From Paraburkholderia fynbosensis (GTDB lineage Bacteria > Pseudomonadota > Gammaproteobacteria > Burkholderiales > Burkholderiaceae): DNA of 64,000 bases. The notes beneath the pieces are model-generated. The model was given only the letters and a program-made list of their open reading frames with translations. It made no database searches and was not told the origin of the DNA. Positions within the stretch are counted from its first letter, which is position 1, and each line of letters starts with the position of its first letter. A program made the position numbers and the translations under genes. Of the stretch, positions 56,681 to 64,000 are shown piece after piece. Location: assembly GCF_902859935.1 (NCBI RefSeq), contig NZ_CADIKI010000004.1, forward strand, positions 186,001 to 250,000. The letters run 5' to 3'.

Positions 56681-57937
56681 ATGAAACTGAAACCACGCAA
56701 GATTCTGTTGGCATTCGCGTTGGCTGCGGCGGCAGCGGGGGCATCGGTCGTCAGCACGGCTTCGCAGGCCGGCACGCTCGCGGTGAATATCGCGTTCAAG
56801 GGCGCAAGCCAGCGCGCGGTATGGCAGTCGGTGATCGACGAGTTCAAGAAGACGCATCCCGGGGTCGACGTGAAGGTGTCGTTCATCGACGAAGAAGCGT
56901 ACAAGGTGCAATTGCCCGGCTGGCTCTCCACCGTCGCGCCCGATATCGTCAACTGGCATGACGGCGAGCGGATGGCGTATTACGCGCAGCGCGGCCTGTT
57001 CGAAGATCTGAGCGGCGACTGGGCGAAGAACGGCTGGAACGACATGTATGCGTCGACCAAGGAAGCGTCGTCGTATAAGGGCAAGCAATACGCCGCGCCG
57101 ACGGTGTACTACTCGTGGGGCATGTTCTATCGCAAGGATCTGCTCGATAAAGCCGGCGTGAAGGGCGAGCCGAAAACGTGGGATGAGTTTCTCGACGCTG
57201 CGAAGAAGCTTAAAGCGGCCGGCATTACGCCGATCGCCGTGGCGGGCCGCGATGCGTGGACGCTCGCCGGGTGGTTCGACTATCTCGATCTGCGTCTGAA
57301 CGGCAATGCGTTCCATCAGAAGCTCATGGCGGGCGAGATTCCGTACACCGATCCGCGGGTGAAGAAGGTCTACACGACGTGGAAGCAACTGCTCGACGCC
57401 GGCTATTTCATCGACAATTCGCTCTCCTACGATCTGGACTCGGTGCAGCCGTTCCTGTTCCAGGGCAAGGCCGCGATGATGCTGATGGGCACCTTCATCA
57501 CCTCCGGTTTCCCCGCGAACGTGAAGCCGCAAATGGGTTACTTCCAGTTCCCGGTGATCGACCCGAAGGTGCCGACCGCCGAAGATGGTCCGGTCGAATC
57601 GCTGCATATCCCGTCGAAAGCGAAGAACAAGGCGGATGCGCACGCGTTCCTCGCCTTCGTCGAAACGCCGCAGATCGGCGCGCAACTGGCGACCGGACTC
57701 GGCTCGCTGTCGGCGAACAGTAAGTCGCCCGAACCTGAAGACCCGATCTCGAAGATCGGCTTCCAGATTCTCGCGAATACGAAGGGCGGCATTGCGCAGT
57801 TCTACGATCGCGATATGACCAAGGAAATGGCCGACGAAGGGATGAAGGGGATGCAGCAGTTCGTCTCCGATCCCACCAAGCTCGACGACGTGCTCGCGCA
57901 ACTCGAGCAGACGCGCAAGCGGATCTACAAGAAGTGA
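56681..57937 (+). CDS. Sugar ABC transporter binding protein
   Basis: A 418-residue periplasmic protein with a signal peptide (ILLAFALAAAAAGASVVSTA, then QAG). The mature part has the family start LAVNIAFKGASQRAVWQSVI and the segment YYSWGMFYRKDLLDKAGV. It binds an oligosaccharide, most likely a beta-galactoside given the neighbouring GH42 enzyme. The ATG has AAGGAG upstream. The four hairpin repeats begin 55 bp after its stop, between it and the permease genes. Confidence 0.9.
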   Translation: MKLKPRKILLAFALAAAAAGASVVSTASQAGTLAVNIAFKGASQRAVWQSVIDEFKKTHPGVDVKVSFIDEEAYKVQLPGWLSTVAPDIVNWHDGERMAYYAQRGLFEDLSGDWAKNGWNDMYASTKEASSYKGKQYAAPTVYYSWGMFYRKDLLDKAGVKGEPKTWDEFLDAAKKLKAAGITPIAVAGRDAWTLAGWFDYLDLRLNGNAFHQKLMAGEIPYTDPRVKKVYTTWKQLLDAGYFIDNSLSYDLDSVQPFLFQGKAAMMLMGTFITSGFPANVKPQMGYFQFPVIDPKVPTAEDGPVESLHIPSKAKNKADAHAFLAFVETPQIGAQLATGLGSLSANSKSPEPEDPISKIGFQILANTKGGIAQFYDRDMTKEMADEGMKGMQQFVSDPTKLDDVLAQLEQTRKRIYKK

Positions 57938-57991
57938 ACGGGGGCGGCCGTGAGGCCGCTTTGCTGTGGTATTTGGTTGGCAACTATCTTG

Positions 57992-58180
57992 CATGGGACC
58001 AGAGTAAGCGCTAAAGCGCCAACTCTGGTCGACCGCTTTGCATGGGACCAGAGTAAGCGCTAAAGCGCCAACTCTGGTCGACCGCGTTGCATGGGATCAG
58101 AGTAAGCGCTAAAGCGCTAACTCTGATCGACCGCTTTGCATGGGACCAGAGTAAGCGCTAAAGCGCCAACTCTGGTCGAC
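57992..58180. repeat. Four contiguous 49-bp repeats, each a long hairpin
   Basis: Units start at 57992, 58041, 58090 and 58139. Each reads CATGG followed by a 34-base inverted repeat: GACCAGAGT, a 16-base centre (AAGCGCTAAAGCGCCA) and ACTCTGGTC. The centre itself pairs through GCGCT/AGCGC after a mismatch. In unit 3 both outer arms change together (GATCAGAGT with ACTCTGATC), and the inner CCA becomes CTA, which adds a base pair. The last unit ends right before the AGGAG site of the GTG-started permease gene. Confidence 0.95.
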
Positions 58181-58193
58181 AGGAGAAAAGATC

Positions 58194-59171
58194 GTGTCGC
58201 AATCCGTGAGCCGTCACACTGTCGGCGGCCCTGTTGAACCCAGTGTGCCGGGAGCGCCTGCGCCGGGCGGTGCGGTGCGTAGCGGCTCGTCGGCTGCGCC
58301 GCGCCGACGCCGTCCCACGCCGACCGCGCGCCGGCAGCGGCGTGCCGCGTTCCTGTTTCTCGCGCCGGCCTGCGTCATGGTGGCGATCTACGTCGTCTGG
58401 CCCATCCTGTCGACCATCCGGCTCAGTTTCTTCAACTGGGACGGCATGACGGAGCCGTCGTTCATCGGCCTCGCGAACTACGTGGAGCTGTTTCACTCGC
58501 AGACGTTCTACACCGCGCTGAAGAACAACCTCATCTGGCTCGTGCTGTTTCTGCTCGCTCCGCCAATGGGCCTCGCAGTCGCGTTATATCTGAACCAGGC
58601 GGTGGCTGGCATCCGCATCGTCAAGTCGCTGTTTTTCGCGCCATTCGTGTTGTCGGGCGTGGTGGTCGGTTTGATCTTCTCGTGGTTCTACGACCCGACT
58701 TTCGGCCTGCTCGCGTTGATGCTCGGCCACGGCGTGCCGGTGCTCGGCGACCCGCGCTATGCAACGTTCGGAATCGTGTTCGCCGCGCTGTGGCCGCAAA
58801 CCGCCTATTGCATGATTCTTTATTTAACCGGCCTCACGTCACTGAACGCCGAGCAGATCGAAGCCGCGCGCATGGAAGGCGCGCACGGCTGGTCGATGCT
58901 GTGGCACGTGATCCTGCCGCAACTGCGGCCGACGACGTTCATGGCGATCGTCGTCACCATCATCGGCGCGTTGCGCAGCTTCGATCTGATTTCGGTGATG
59001 ACGGGTGGCGGCCCCTTCGAAAGCTCGACCGTCCTTGCGTATTACATGTACGACCAGGCGATCAAGTACTACCGTATCGGCTATTCGGCGGCGGTGGCGG
59101 TCGTGCTGTTCTGCATCATGCTGGTGTACATCGTTTATCACTTGCGGCGGATGCTGCGCGCCGAGCAATAA
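58194..59171 (+). CDS. Sugar ABC transporter permease (MalF-like)
   Basis: A 325-residue membrane protein with six helices after a long, basic N-terminus (RSGSSAAPRRRRPTPTARRQ). The first helix is AFLFLAPACVMVAIYVVWPI. The ATPase coupling loop is EAARMEGAHGWSMLWHVILP and the block GGPFESSTVLAYYMYDQA is typical. The start is GTG at 58194 with AGGAG 8 bp upstream, touching the last hairpin repeat. It forms the channel with the next permease. Helices match MalF-type carriers for oligosaccharides. Confidence 0.9.
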   Translation: MSQSVSRHTVGGPVEPSVPGAPAPGGAVRSGSSAAPRRRRPTPTARRQRRAAFLFLAPACVMVAIYVVWPILSTIRLSFFNWDGMTEPSFIGLANYVELFHSQTFYTALKNNLIWLVLFLLAPPMGLAVALYLNQAVAGIRIVKSLFFAPFVLSGVVVGLIFSWFYDPTFGLLALMLGHGVPVLGDPRYATFGIVFAALWPQTAYCMILYLTGLTSLNAEQIEAARMEGAHGWSMLWHVILPQLRPTTFMAIVVTIIGALRSFDLISVMTGGGPFESSTVLAYYMYDQAIKYYRIGYSAAVAVVLFCIMLVYIVYHLRRMLRAEQ

Positions 59172-59182
59172 AGGAACCGATC

Positions 59183-60034
59183 ATGTTTCCGATCCCGATC
59201 GACAAATGGAAGCCGCTCACGCGCCGTGCGTACAAACTGACCTTGCCCGTCGCCTTGCTGATCTGGCTGCTGCCGATGATCGCGGTGCTCGTCACCTCGG
59301 TGCGATCGACGGAAGAACTGAGCGAGGGCAACTACTGGGGATGGCCGAAGCACTTCGCGATGTTCGACAACTATCGCGAGGCGCTGACCACGTCGCCGAT
59401 GCTGCATTACTTCTGGAACAGCGTGCTGATTACGGTGCCTGCGGTGGTCGGCTCGATTGCACTGGCCGCCATGGCCGGCTTCGCGTTGGCGATCTACCGC
59501 TTTCGCGGCAATTCGACATTGTTCGCCACTTTCGTCGCGGGGAATTTCGTGCCGGTGCAGGTGTTGATGATTCCGGTGCGCGATCTGTCGTTGCAACTCG
59601 GGCTGTTCAATACCGTGAGCGCGCTGATTCTGTTCCACGTGTCGTTTCAGACCGGTTTTTGCGCGCTGTTTTTGCGCAACTTCATCAAGCAGTTGCCGTT
59701 CGAATTGGTCGAGGCGGCGCGGATCGAAGGGGCGAACGAGTGGACGGTGTTCTTCCGGATCGTGCTGCCGCTGATTCGTCCGGCGCTCGCGGCATTGGCG
59801 ATTCTCGTGTTTACGTTCGTGTGGAACGACTATTTCTGGGCGCTGTGTCTGACGCAAGGCGATGACGCCGCGCCGATCACGGTGGGCGTTGCCGCCTTGA
59901 AGGGGCAGTGGACGACGGCGTGGAATCTCGTTTCGGCGGGGTCGATTCTGGCCGCATTGCCGTCGGTGGCGATGTTCTTTGCGATGCAGAAGCACTTTGT
60001 CGCCGGCTTGACGTTTGGGGCGACGAAGGGGTGA
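59183..60034 (+). CDS. Sugar ABC transporter permease (MalG-like)
   Basis: A 283-residue membrane protein with six helices. The coupling loop reads ELVEAARIEGANEWTVFFRI and the downstream block VFTFVWNDYFWALCLTQG is the MalG form. It follows the first permease by 11 bp with AAGGAACC as ribosome-binding site. It is the last gene of the galactoside operon, which ends at the terminator at 60100. Confidence 0.91.
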   Translation: MFPIPIDKWKPLTRRAYKLTLPVALLIWLLPMIAVLVTSVRSTEELSEGNYWGWPKHFAMFDNYREALTTSPMLHYFWNSVLITVPAVVGSIALAAMAGFALAIYRFRGNSTLFATFVAGNFVPVQVLMIPVRDLSLQLGLFNTVSALILFHVSFQTGFCALFLRNFIKQLPFELVEAARIEGANEWTVFFRIVLPLIRPALAALAILVFTFVWNDYFWALCLTQGDDAAPITVGVAALKGQWTTAWNLVSAGSILAALPSVAMFFAMQKHFVAGLTFGATKG

Positions 60035-60051
60035 GGGTGGGTTGTCTGTTG

Positions 60052-60086
60052 CTTGAGTCTTGAGTCTTGAGTCTTGATTCTTGATG
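60052..60086. repeat. Tandem 7-bp repeat
   Basis: Five units of CTTGAGT (the last two vary: CTTGATT, CTTGATG) lie between the last permease gene and the terminator. It is a simple repeat that can change in copy number. Confidence 0.85.
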
Positions 60087-60099
60087 CCGTAGAAGGGTT

Positions 60100-60124
60100 G
60101 CCCGCGAAAGCGGGCTTTTTTTTC
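60100..60124 (+). terminator. Terminator of the galactoside operon
   Basis: GCCCGC-GAAA-GCGGGC, a perfect 6-bp stem with a GAAA loop, is followed by a run of nine T residues. It also lies downstream of the convergent racemase-like gene. Confidence 0.88.
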
Positions 60125-60151
60125 AGGGTTGCTATTCGGACCGATGGTTGC

Positions 60152-60787
60152 TCACGGTCGGCGTATCGCGACGCGCAGCGCTGCGTGGGCGCTATCGAGC
60201 GGTTGCCGGCCCTGGCTGGCGAACTTCACGGCTGGCGCCATCCATGGATGAGCAAACGCGACGACGCTTGCGCCCGCCTCATACGCGTCGTCCGCCGATG
60301 CCGCGACAGCGGCGAGGCATGCGTTCATGTCACCACTTTTGAACAGTGCCCAGACTTGCGGCACATGAATGACTTTCACGGACGCATCAGTTCCGCTCGC
60401 GTGTTGCGCGAAGAGTCGCCGGGTGGGCTCGATCGCGGATTCGGCGGCGCACAACACGGCGATCGATCCGCCGACTTCCGCTGCAGCGGCGGCCAATGCG
60501 GCATCCGCTCTCACGATGGGCACCGGTGAGCCCTCCATCTCCGCGACGGCGGGCCCGAGCGTAGCGCAAGTCACGATGACGGCATCGGAATTGGCTGCCA
60601 ATTGCTGAAGACAAAGGCTTGTCTGTGTCAGCAAGTCGGCGGTGAATGCCCCCGCGTGCTCAACGGCCTCGCGGAGATCTGGTCTCACTTCATGTCTAAG
60701 ATCATCGCTGCGCAGACCAAGACTATTGGCCGCGTGTTCGAATACCTGGCGATTTCCGCCGATCGTGTGCAAAAAAGAAATGCGCAT
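60152..60787 (-). CDS. Asp/Glu racemase-superfamily protein
   Basis: A 211-residue protein. The two cysteines expected in this superfamily are visible, in VIVTCATLGPAVAEME and in IAVLCAAESAIEPTRRL, although the second is shifted from the usual place. The N-terminal (ISFLHTIGGNRQVFEHAA) and C-terminal (ASVVAFAHPWMAPAVK) parts fit the fold. It may be a racemase or an isomerase, and the substrate is unknown. The ATG at 60787 has GGGGAAGAAG upstream. Confidence 0.75.
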   Translation of the reverse strand: MRISFLHTIGGNRQVFEHAANSLGLRSDDLRHEVRPDLREAVEHAGAFTADLLTQTSLCLQQLAANSDAVIVTCATLGPAVAEMEGSPVPIVRADAALAAAAAEVGGSIAVLCAAESAIEPTRRLFAQHASGTDASVKVIHVPQVWALFKSGDMNACLAAVAASADDAYEAGASVVAFAHPWMAPAVKFASQGRQPLDSAHAALRVAIRRP

Positions 60788-61098
60788 TGGCTTCTTCCCC
60801 GGTGAAGTTGTCTGAGCCAGATTCATCCGTCCCGAGCGGATTCGGCGCGTCGTGCGTCGGCAGGCGGGTCGAGTGCTGTACCGGCATTGTTGCGGTGTCA
60901 CGCTCGGCTAACAAGACAACTTCTGCTACTGGTATCGCTGATACCCGCTTTGGGGAAATGAATTGTGCCGACCGCATATCGAGGTGCGGGAGCTGACGTT
61001 CCGGTTCAGACGCCGGCCTTCGGAAGCAGGCTGCGCAAGCCTCTATCGGATAAGATACGCCCCGCTATGTATTTTTTAGAACGGAAGGAGTGTTGTCA

Positions 61099-61431
61099 GT
61101 GATTCAACCGAGCGGCGTATTCAAGGAAAATCTCGCACAGATGCCGGCGATCGACGGCATCGCGCGTCTCGATCTGGTCGACGGCAAGGGCATCGTGGTC
61201 GCGAGCATCGAGAACAAGCCGGGCAAGCAGGGCTCGCTCGCGCTGTACAACTATCTGCGCGAGGCATTCGGGACGCTGGACGTCAAAGCGGCCGAGGCAG
61301 GCCTCGCGCTGTTCGCCGAACATACGGCCGACGCGCGTAACCGTCCGGGCGCGCACCCGAACGTCGACCTGCTGCTTGCGATCGTGGCGGGTGGCGAGGC
61401 GTTGCGTATCGAAGTCATCGCCGCGGGTTGA
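61099..61431 (+). CDS. DUF2322 family protein
   Basis: A 110-residue protein that reads like DUF2322 (IQPSGVFKENLAQMPAIDGI, then LALYNYLREAFGTLDVKAAE and the end HPNVDLLLAIVAGGEALR). Function is unknown. The GTG at 61099 has AAGGAG 9 bp upstream. A GTG at 61090 lies directly on that site and is less suitable. It stands alone. Confidence 0.8.
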   Translation: MIQPSGVFKENLAQMPAIDGIARLDLVDGKGIVVASIENKPGKQGSLALYNYLREAFGTLDVKAAEAGLALFAEHTADARNRPGAHPNVDLLLAIVAGGEALRIEVIAAG

Positions 61432-61514
61432 GGCGAGACGTCGTGACTCGGGCCGGTTGCCTCGATTGACGCTGAGGCCACTGCCTCGGGAGCCACACAC
61501 AGCGAACCCCACCT

Positions 61515-61652
61515 AGCTCGTTTGCTTGCTGTCTTGCTTCGCGTCGCCGCACGAGCGGCGCGAAGCTCGGCCGAATCGACAAAGAAGTTTTTGCTCTCGG
61601 CCATCCGTTCGACCATGAAGTCGATAAAAGTCTTCACGCGCTGATGATCGCG
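61515..61652 (-). pseudogene. C-terminal remnant of a LysR-family regulator
   Basis: The minus strand codes for DHQRVKTFIDFMVERMAESK, the end of a LysR effector domain, without any upstream part. The frame continues without the usual stop. It abuts a remnant of a dehydrogenase on the other strand. Confidence 0.6.
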
Positions 61653-61907
61653 CCGGATGTGATCGCCGACTACGACGCTTCGTCGGGCGAGGTTCGCCGC
61701 AAAGCTACGCAGATGAATCACAACCAGCCCGGCGATCCGAAAAAATTGGCGCAAGCGCTCGTCGTGCTGGCCGACGCGCCGAATCCGCCGCTGCGTTTGC
61801 CGCTCGGAACCGACACGCTCGCCGCCATCGTCAGGGAAAACGCTTACCTGGAGCAGGAAACGCAGACCCGGAGAGCGCTGTCGGCCTCGACGGATTTCCC
61901 TGCATGA
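61644..61907 (+). pseudogene. C-terminal remnant of a short-chain dehydrogenase/reductase
   Basis: The frame codes for the last ~80 residues of an SDR (NHNQPGDPKKLAQALVVLAD, then PPLRLPLGTDTLAAIVREN). The Rossmann fold and the catalytic Ser-Tyr-Lys part are missing. The ATG at the start is internal to the original gene. There is no ribosome-binding site. Confidence 0.7.
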
Positions 61908-62089
61908 GAAGATTGAAGGTTGGCGATCGAAAGCGGCAGGCCAGATAGCCGCCCCCGCCTATTCTTCAGCTGAATACCGCATTTTTCCGAAGACTCCGGA
62001 TTGGCTTCACAAACGGCTTCTATTCGACAGATTGAAAAGCACCGGTCCGGCACAAACTAGCGCCGTGCCATTCGCGCCAGGAGCCTGCG

Positions 62090-62380
62090 ATGTCTTCCCG
62101 CCACGACAAAGATCACCCGTTCGAAGCCGGCTTGCCGGAGCAGGCCGTGCCCGAATCGAACTGCCCGCCGCCGGGTCGGGACGCTGCGATGCACGAGTTG
62201 CAACGTGCGTCGGAGACCGTGTTGCGCCTTGCCACGCAAACGCACGCCGCCGTCGCCCGTAGCGACATGGCCGGCGCGGAAATCGCGCGCACGTCGCTTG
62301 AACGGCAACTGACGCTGACCACGCGCATGATCGGCGGGCTTCTGTTCGGCAGCAGCGACGATCAGCCTACGACGCACTGA
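62090..62380 (+). CDS. Hypothetical protein, 96 residues
   Basis: A soluble protein with a Pro-rich first part (PFEAGLPEQAVPESNCPPPG) and a helical rest (MHELQRASETVLRLATQTHA and RTSLERQLTLTTRMIGGLLF). The ATG has AGGAG 7 bp upstream. I do not know the family. It may be co-transcribed with the small membrane gene that follows. Confidence 0.65.
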   Translation: MSSRHDKDHPFEAGLPEQAVPESNCPPPGRDAAMHELQRASETVLRLATQTHAAVARSDMAGAEIARTSLERQLTLTTRMIGGLLFGSSDDQPTTH

Positions 62381-62434
62381 GTGGCCGGCAGCCACGGCGA
62401 CATCAATCACAGTCTCGAACCTCTGAAAACTGAA

Positions 62435-62578
62435 ATGAGCGTTTTAACGGTAATTCTCTGCATCTGGGCCACGCTCGCTTTCTGCGCGATCCTTTTTATC
62501 CGTGGCGCCAGCGCGCGCATCAAGCGTCCGGCGAAAACGCCGCAACGCCGTGCATCGCGCTATTCGATCGCGGAGTAA
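62435..62578 (+). CDS. Small membrane protein, 47 residues
   Basis: One strong membrane helix near the start (VLTVILCIWATLAFCAILFI) and a basic tail (RIKRPAKTPQRRASRYS). The pattern, with positive residues inside, is that of a single-pass inner-membrane peptide. An in-frame start at 62381 is possible. No function can be given. Confidence 0.55.
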   Translation: MSVLTVILCIWATLAFCAILFIRGASARIKRPAKTPQRRASRYSIAE

Positions 62579-62683
62579 CGGCGACCCAATGCTGCCGCCG
62601 CGGCGCAAGCCGGCGAGGTAACATGAAGTGCGCCAGCGCCCATGCTGGATTGCACTGACGGTACCTTCAGCGGAGGTTGTCGC

Positions 62684-62911
62684 ATGGACACGCATTCGAT
62701 TCTGGGCATGATGCACGCCGAAGAGGCTTTGCTGGTCTCCGTCGTGCGATCGTTGCCCGCGGACATCAAACGCAAGATCGCCAACGATTTCCATGAGCAG
62801 GTTCAACTCGCGGAAACCTCGCATCTGAATCCGACCAGCGATCGCGAAGCCAGCGACGCGTTCAAGGCCCATCTCAGACGGCTGTCGAACATGCTGGCTT
62901 CGTTGTCTTGA
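62684..62911 (+). CDS. Hypothetical protein, 75 residues
   Basis: A short helical protein (MDTHSILGMMHAEEALLVSV, then DIKRKIANDFHEQVQLAETS and FKAHLRRLSNMLASLS). The ATG has GGAGG 7-8 bp upstream, which supports translation. I do not recognise a family. It stands alone before a longer intergenic region. Confidence 0.65.
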   Translation: MDTHSILGMMHAEEALLVSVVRSLPADIKRKIANDFHEQVQLAETSHLNPTSDREASDAFKAHLRRLSNMLASLS

Positions 62912-63272
62912 GAGAAGACGGCGGCGCGGAATTCCTCGATGCGGTGCGTCTCCGAAACAAGCCCGTGCGGCTGTCGAACAGCCGCTCGTGCCTCGTATTT
63001 CGATTCGCCCCCTGAAAAAAGCGGTAAACGCGAGCGCGGGGGCAATCCGCGCTGTCTCCACTGACGCGCCGCAATGCATGCCCAATGCACGCGCAGCCGC
63101 CAACTCCCTAGCCCCTGTTTATTGGGGGCAGCTTAATCCTCGCTTAAGAAAGCATCCCTAGGCTTGCCACCAACCTTATGCAGCGCCTCATGCAGTGACT
63201 GGGGGCGCTGATCAATAAACCCACCAGCATGTGCGTGTCGTCGGCGCACCGCCGGTCGACCGCTTTTAGTCA
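62912..63272. other. Intergenic region upstream of the M23 peptidase gene
   Basis: 361 bp without a supported gene. Around 63130-63180 the sequence is AT-richer and could contain the peptidase promoter. I see no strong hairpin. Confidence 0.4.
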
Positions 63273-64000
63273 ATGCCCCTATCTGTAGCTCGTGTCCTGC
63301 CCGGACGGGCCGGCAAAATCATCGTTGTCTGTGCGATCAGCTCCGTGTGCGCGGCCTATCTGCTGAGCCACGATCACACTGCTCGCACCGAGGACCCCGA
63401 CGTCTCTCTGGTGAGCAAGGACTCGGCGAAACCTGCCGCCGCCTCACCCGCTGTGCCTGCCGCAACCAGCCCCCCCGCGACGAAGCCGCCCGCTTTCACC
63501 GTCAAGCATGCTTCGATCGAACACAGCTTCGCGGCCGCCGCGAAAGCCATGGGTGTCGATCCCGCCACCACGGCGATTCTTACGCGCGCATTCCGTGGCG
63601 AACTCAACTTTTCTCGCGATCTGCGATCCGGCGACAGCGTGAGCGCGGTGTTCGACGAAAGCGGCGACGGTGCTGCGGAGAGCGAGCCGCTCGCGGTTCG
63701 CATCGTTCGTGGCGGGACCACGCACGACGTGTTCCTGCACAAGGATCTTCGGGGCAAGCCCTTTTATTATTCCAAAGACGGCGCGAGCACCAGGCCTTCG
63801 TTCGAGCGCTATCCGTTGGAATTCACGCGGGTGTCGTCGGGCTTTTCGTTGCATCGACTCGATCCGGTACTGCATCGCTGGCAAAGTCATGACGGTGTCG
63901 ACCTCGCCGCACCGGCAGGCACCCCCGTTCATGCAACGGCGCGCGGTGTGGTTCGCTTCATCGGCCGGCAGACCGGCTATGGAAAAGTGGTCGTCATTCA
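63273..64000 (+). CDS. M23-family metallopeptidase, 3' end outside the window
   Basis: The frame runs from the ATG at 63273 to the window edge (242 residues seen). An N-terminal membrane anchor (IIVVCAISSVCAAYLL) is followed by a Pro/Ala-rich linker. Next comes the domain that often precedes M23 peptidases (AAAAKAMGVDPATTAILTRA and NFSRDLRSGDSVSAVF). The peptidase domain starts at VSSGFSLHRLDPVLHRWQSH, with the first zinc ligands in HDGVDLAAPAG. It cleaves or regulates peptidoglycan in the periplasm. The rest, with the last His residues, is not visible. Confidence 0.88.
   Translation, partial: MPLSVARVLPGRAGKIIVVCAISSVCAAYLLSHDHTARTEDPDVSLVSKDSAKPAAASPAVPAATSPPATKPPAFTVKHASIEHSFAAAAKAMGVDPATTAILTRAFRGELNFSRDLRSGDSVSAVFDESGDGAAESEPLAVRIVRGGTTHDVFLHKDLRGKPFYYSKDGASTRPSFERYPLEFTRVSSGFSLHRLDPVLHRWQSHDGVDLAAPAGTPVHATARGVVRFIGRQTGYGKVVVI

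Noticed and set aside
57992..58180. CRISPR array
   Set aside because: The repeats are contiguous with no unique spacers, and no cas gene is near. The units are hairpins of 34 bases joined by short constant linkers.

Overview
The window is GC-rich DNA with the gene content and codon usage of a Burkholderiaceae genome, most like Paraburkholderia. The genus call is inference from gene content (flhDC, a FrcBCA-type sugar transporter, a hydroxyproline cluster, fused QuiC) and not from a marker gene. No rRNA, tRNA, CRISPR array, insertion sequence, integrase or replication origin was seen.

Layout. 1-7.9 kb: end of metN, metI, an SfnB/DszC-type flavoprotein, a TTG-started Nramp transporter, the flagellar master regulator flhDC, a YeeE/YedE sulfur transporter and an acetyltransferase. 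8-16.5 kb is accessory and decayed: an XRE regulator, DUF1643 and DUF3892-like genes, a broken phage-type cytosine methyltransferase, a thioredoxin-reductase-like flavoprotein with its Rrf2 regulator, a PQQ dehydrogenase, overlapping small phage-like ORF remnants and a HigBA/RelE-type toxin-antitoxin pair with a readable promoter-operator. 16.5-25.4 kb: small enzymes (NTF2-like, FucU, VOC, DoxX), two MFS transporters and two paralogous orphan OmpR-type response regulators, one of which has lost key phosphorylation residues.

25.5-31.3 kb is a trans-4-hydroxy-L-proline catabolic cluster: epimerase, three-subunit D-hydroxyproline dehydrogenase, pyrroline-4-hydroxy-2-carboxylate deaminase and a PAS-AraC regulator. 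32.7-38.5 kb is a quinate/shikimate/dehydroshikimate cluster: fused QuiC, AroQ, AroE, an MFS carrier and a TetR regulator. Then follow an amine-oxidase-like flavoprotein, an ECF sigma/anti-sigma pair, L-2-keto-3-deoxyarabonate dehydratase with a divergent LysR gene, and a divergent class A penicillin-binding protein.

47.3-51.5 kb is a FrcBCA-type sugar ABC operon ending in a ROK repressor gene. 52.2-60.1 kb is a galactoside utilisation locus: LacI repressor, divergent operon of MalK-type ATPase, GH42 beta-galactosidase, sugar-binding protein, two permeases and a terminator. Between the binding protein and the first permease lie four contiguous 49-bp repeats. Each encodes a long hairpin, one copy carries compensatory base changes, and the last hairpin touches the permease ribosome-binding site. 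This is the most interesting structure in the window. The end holds an Asp/Glu-racemase-like gene, DUF2322, a LysR/SDR deletion scar, small conserved genes and the start of an M23 peptidase.
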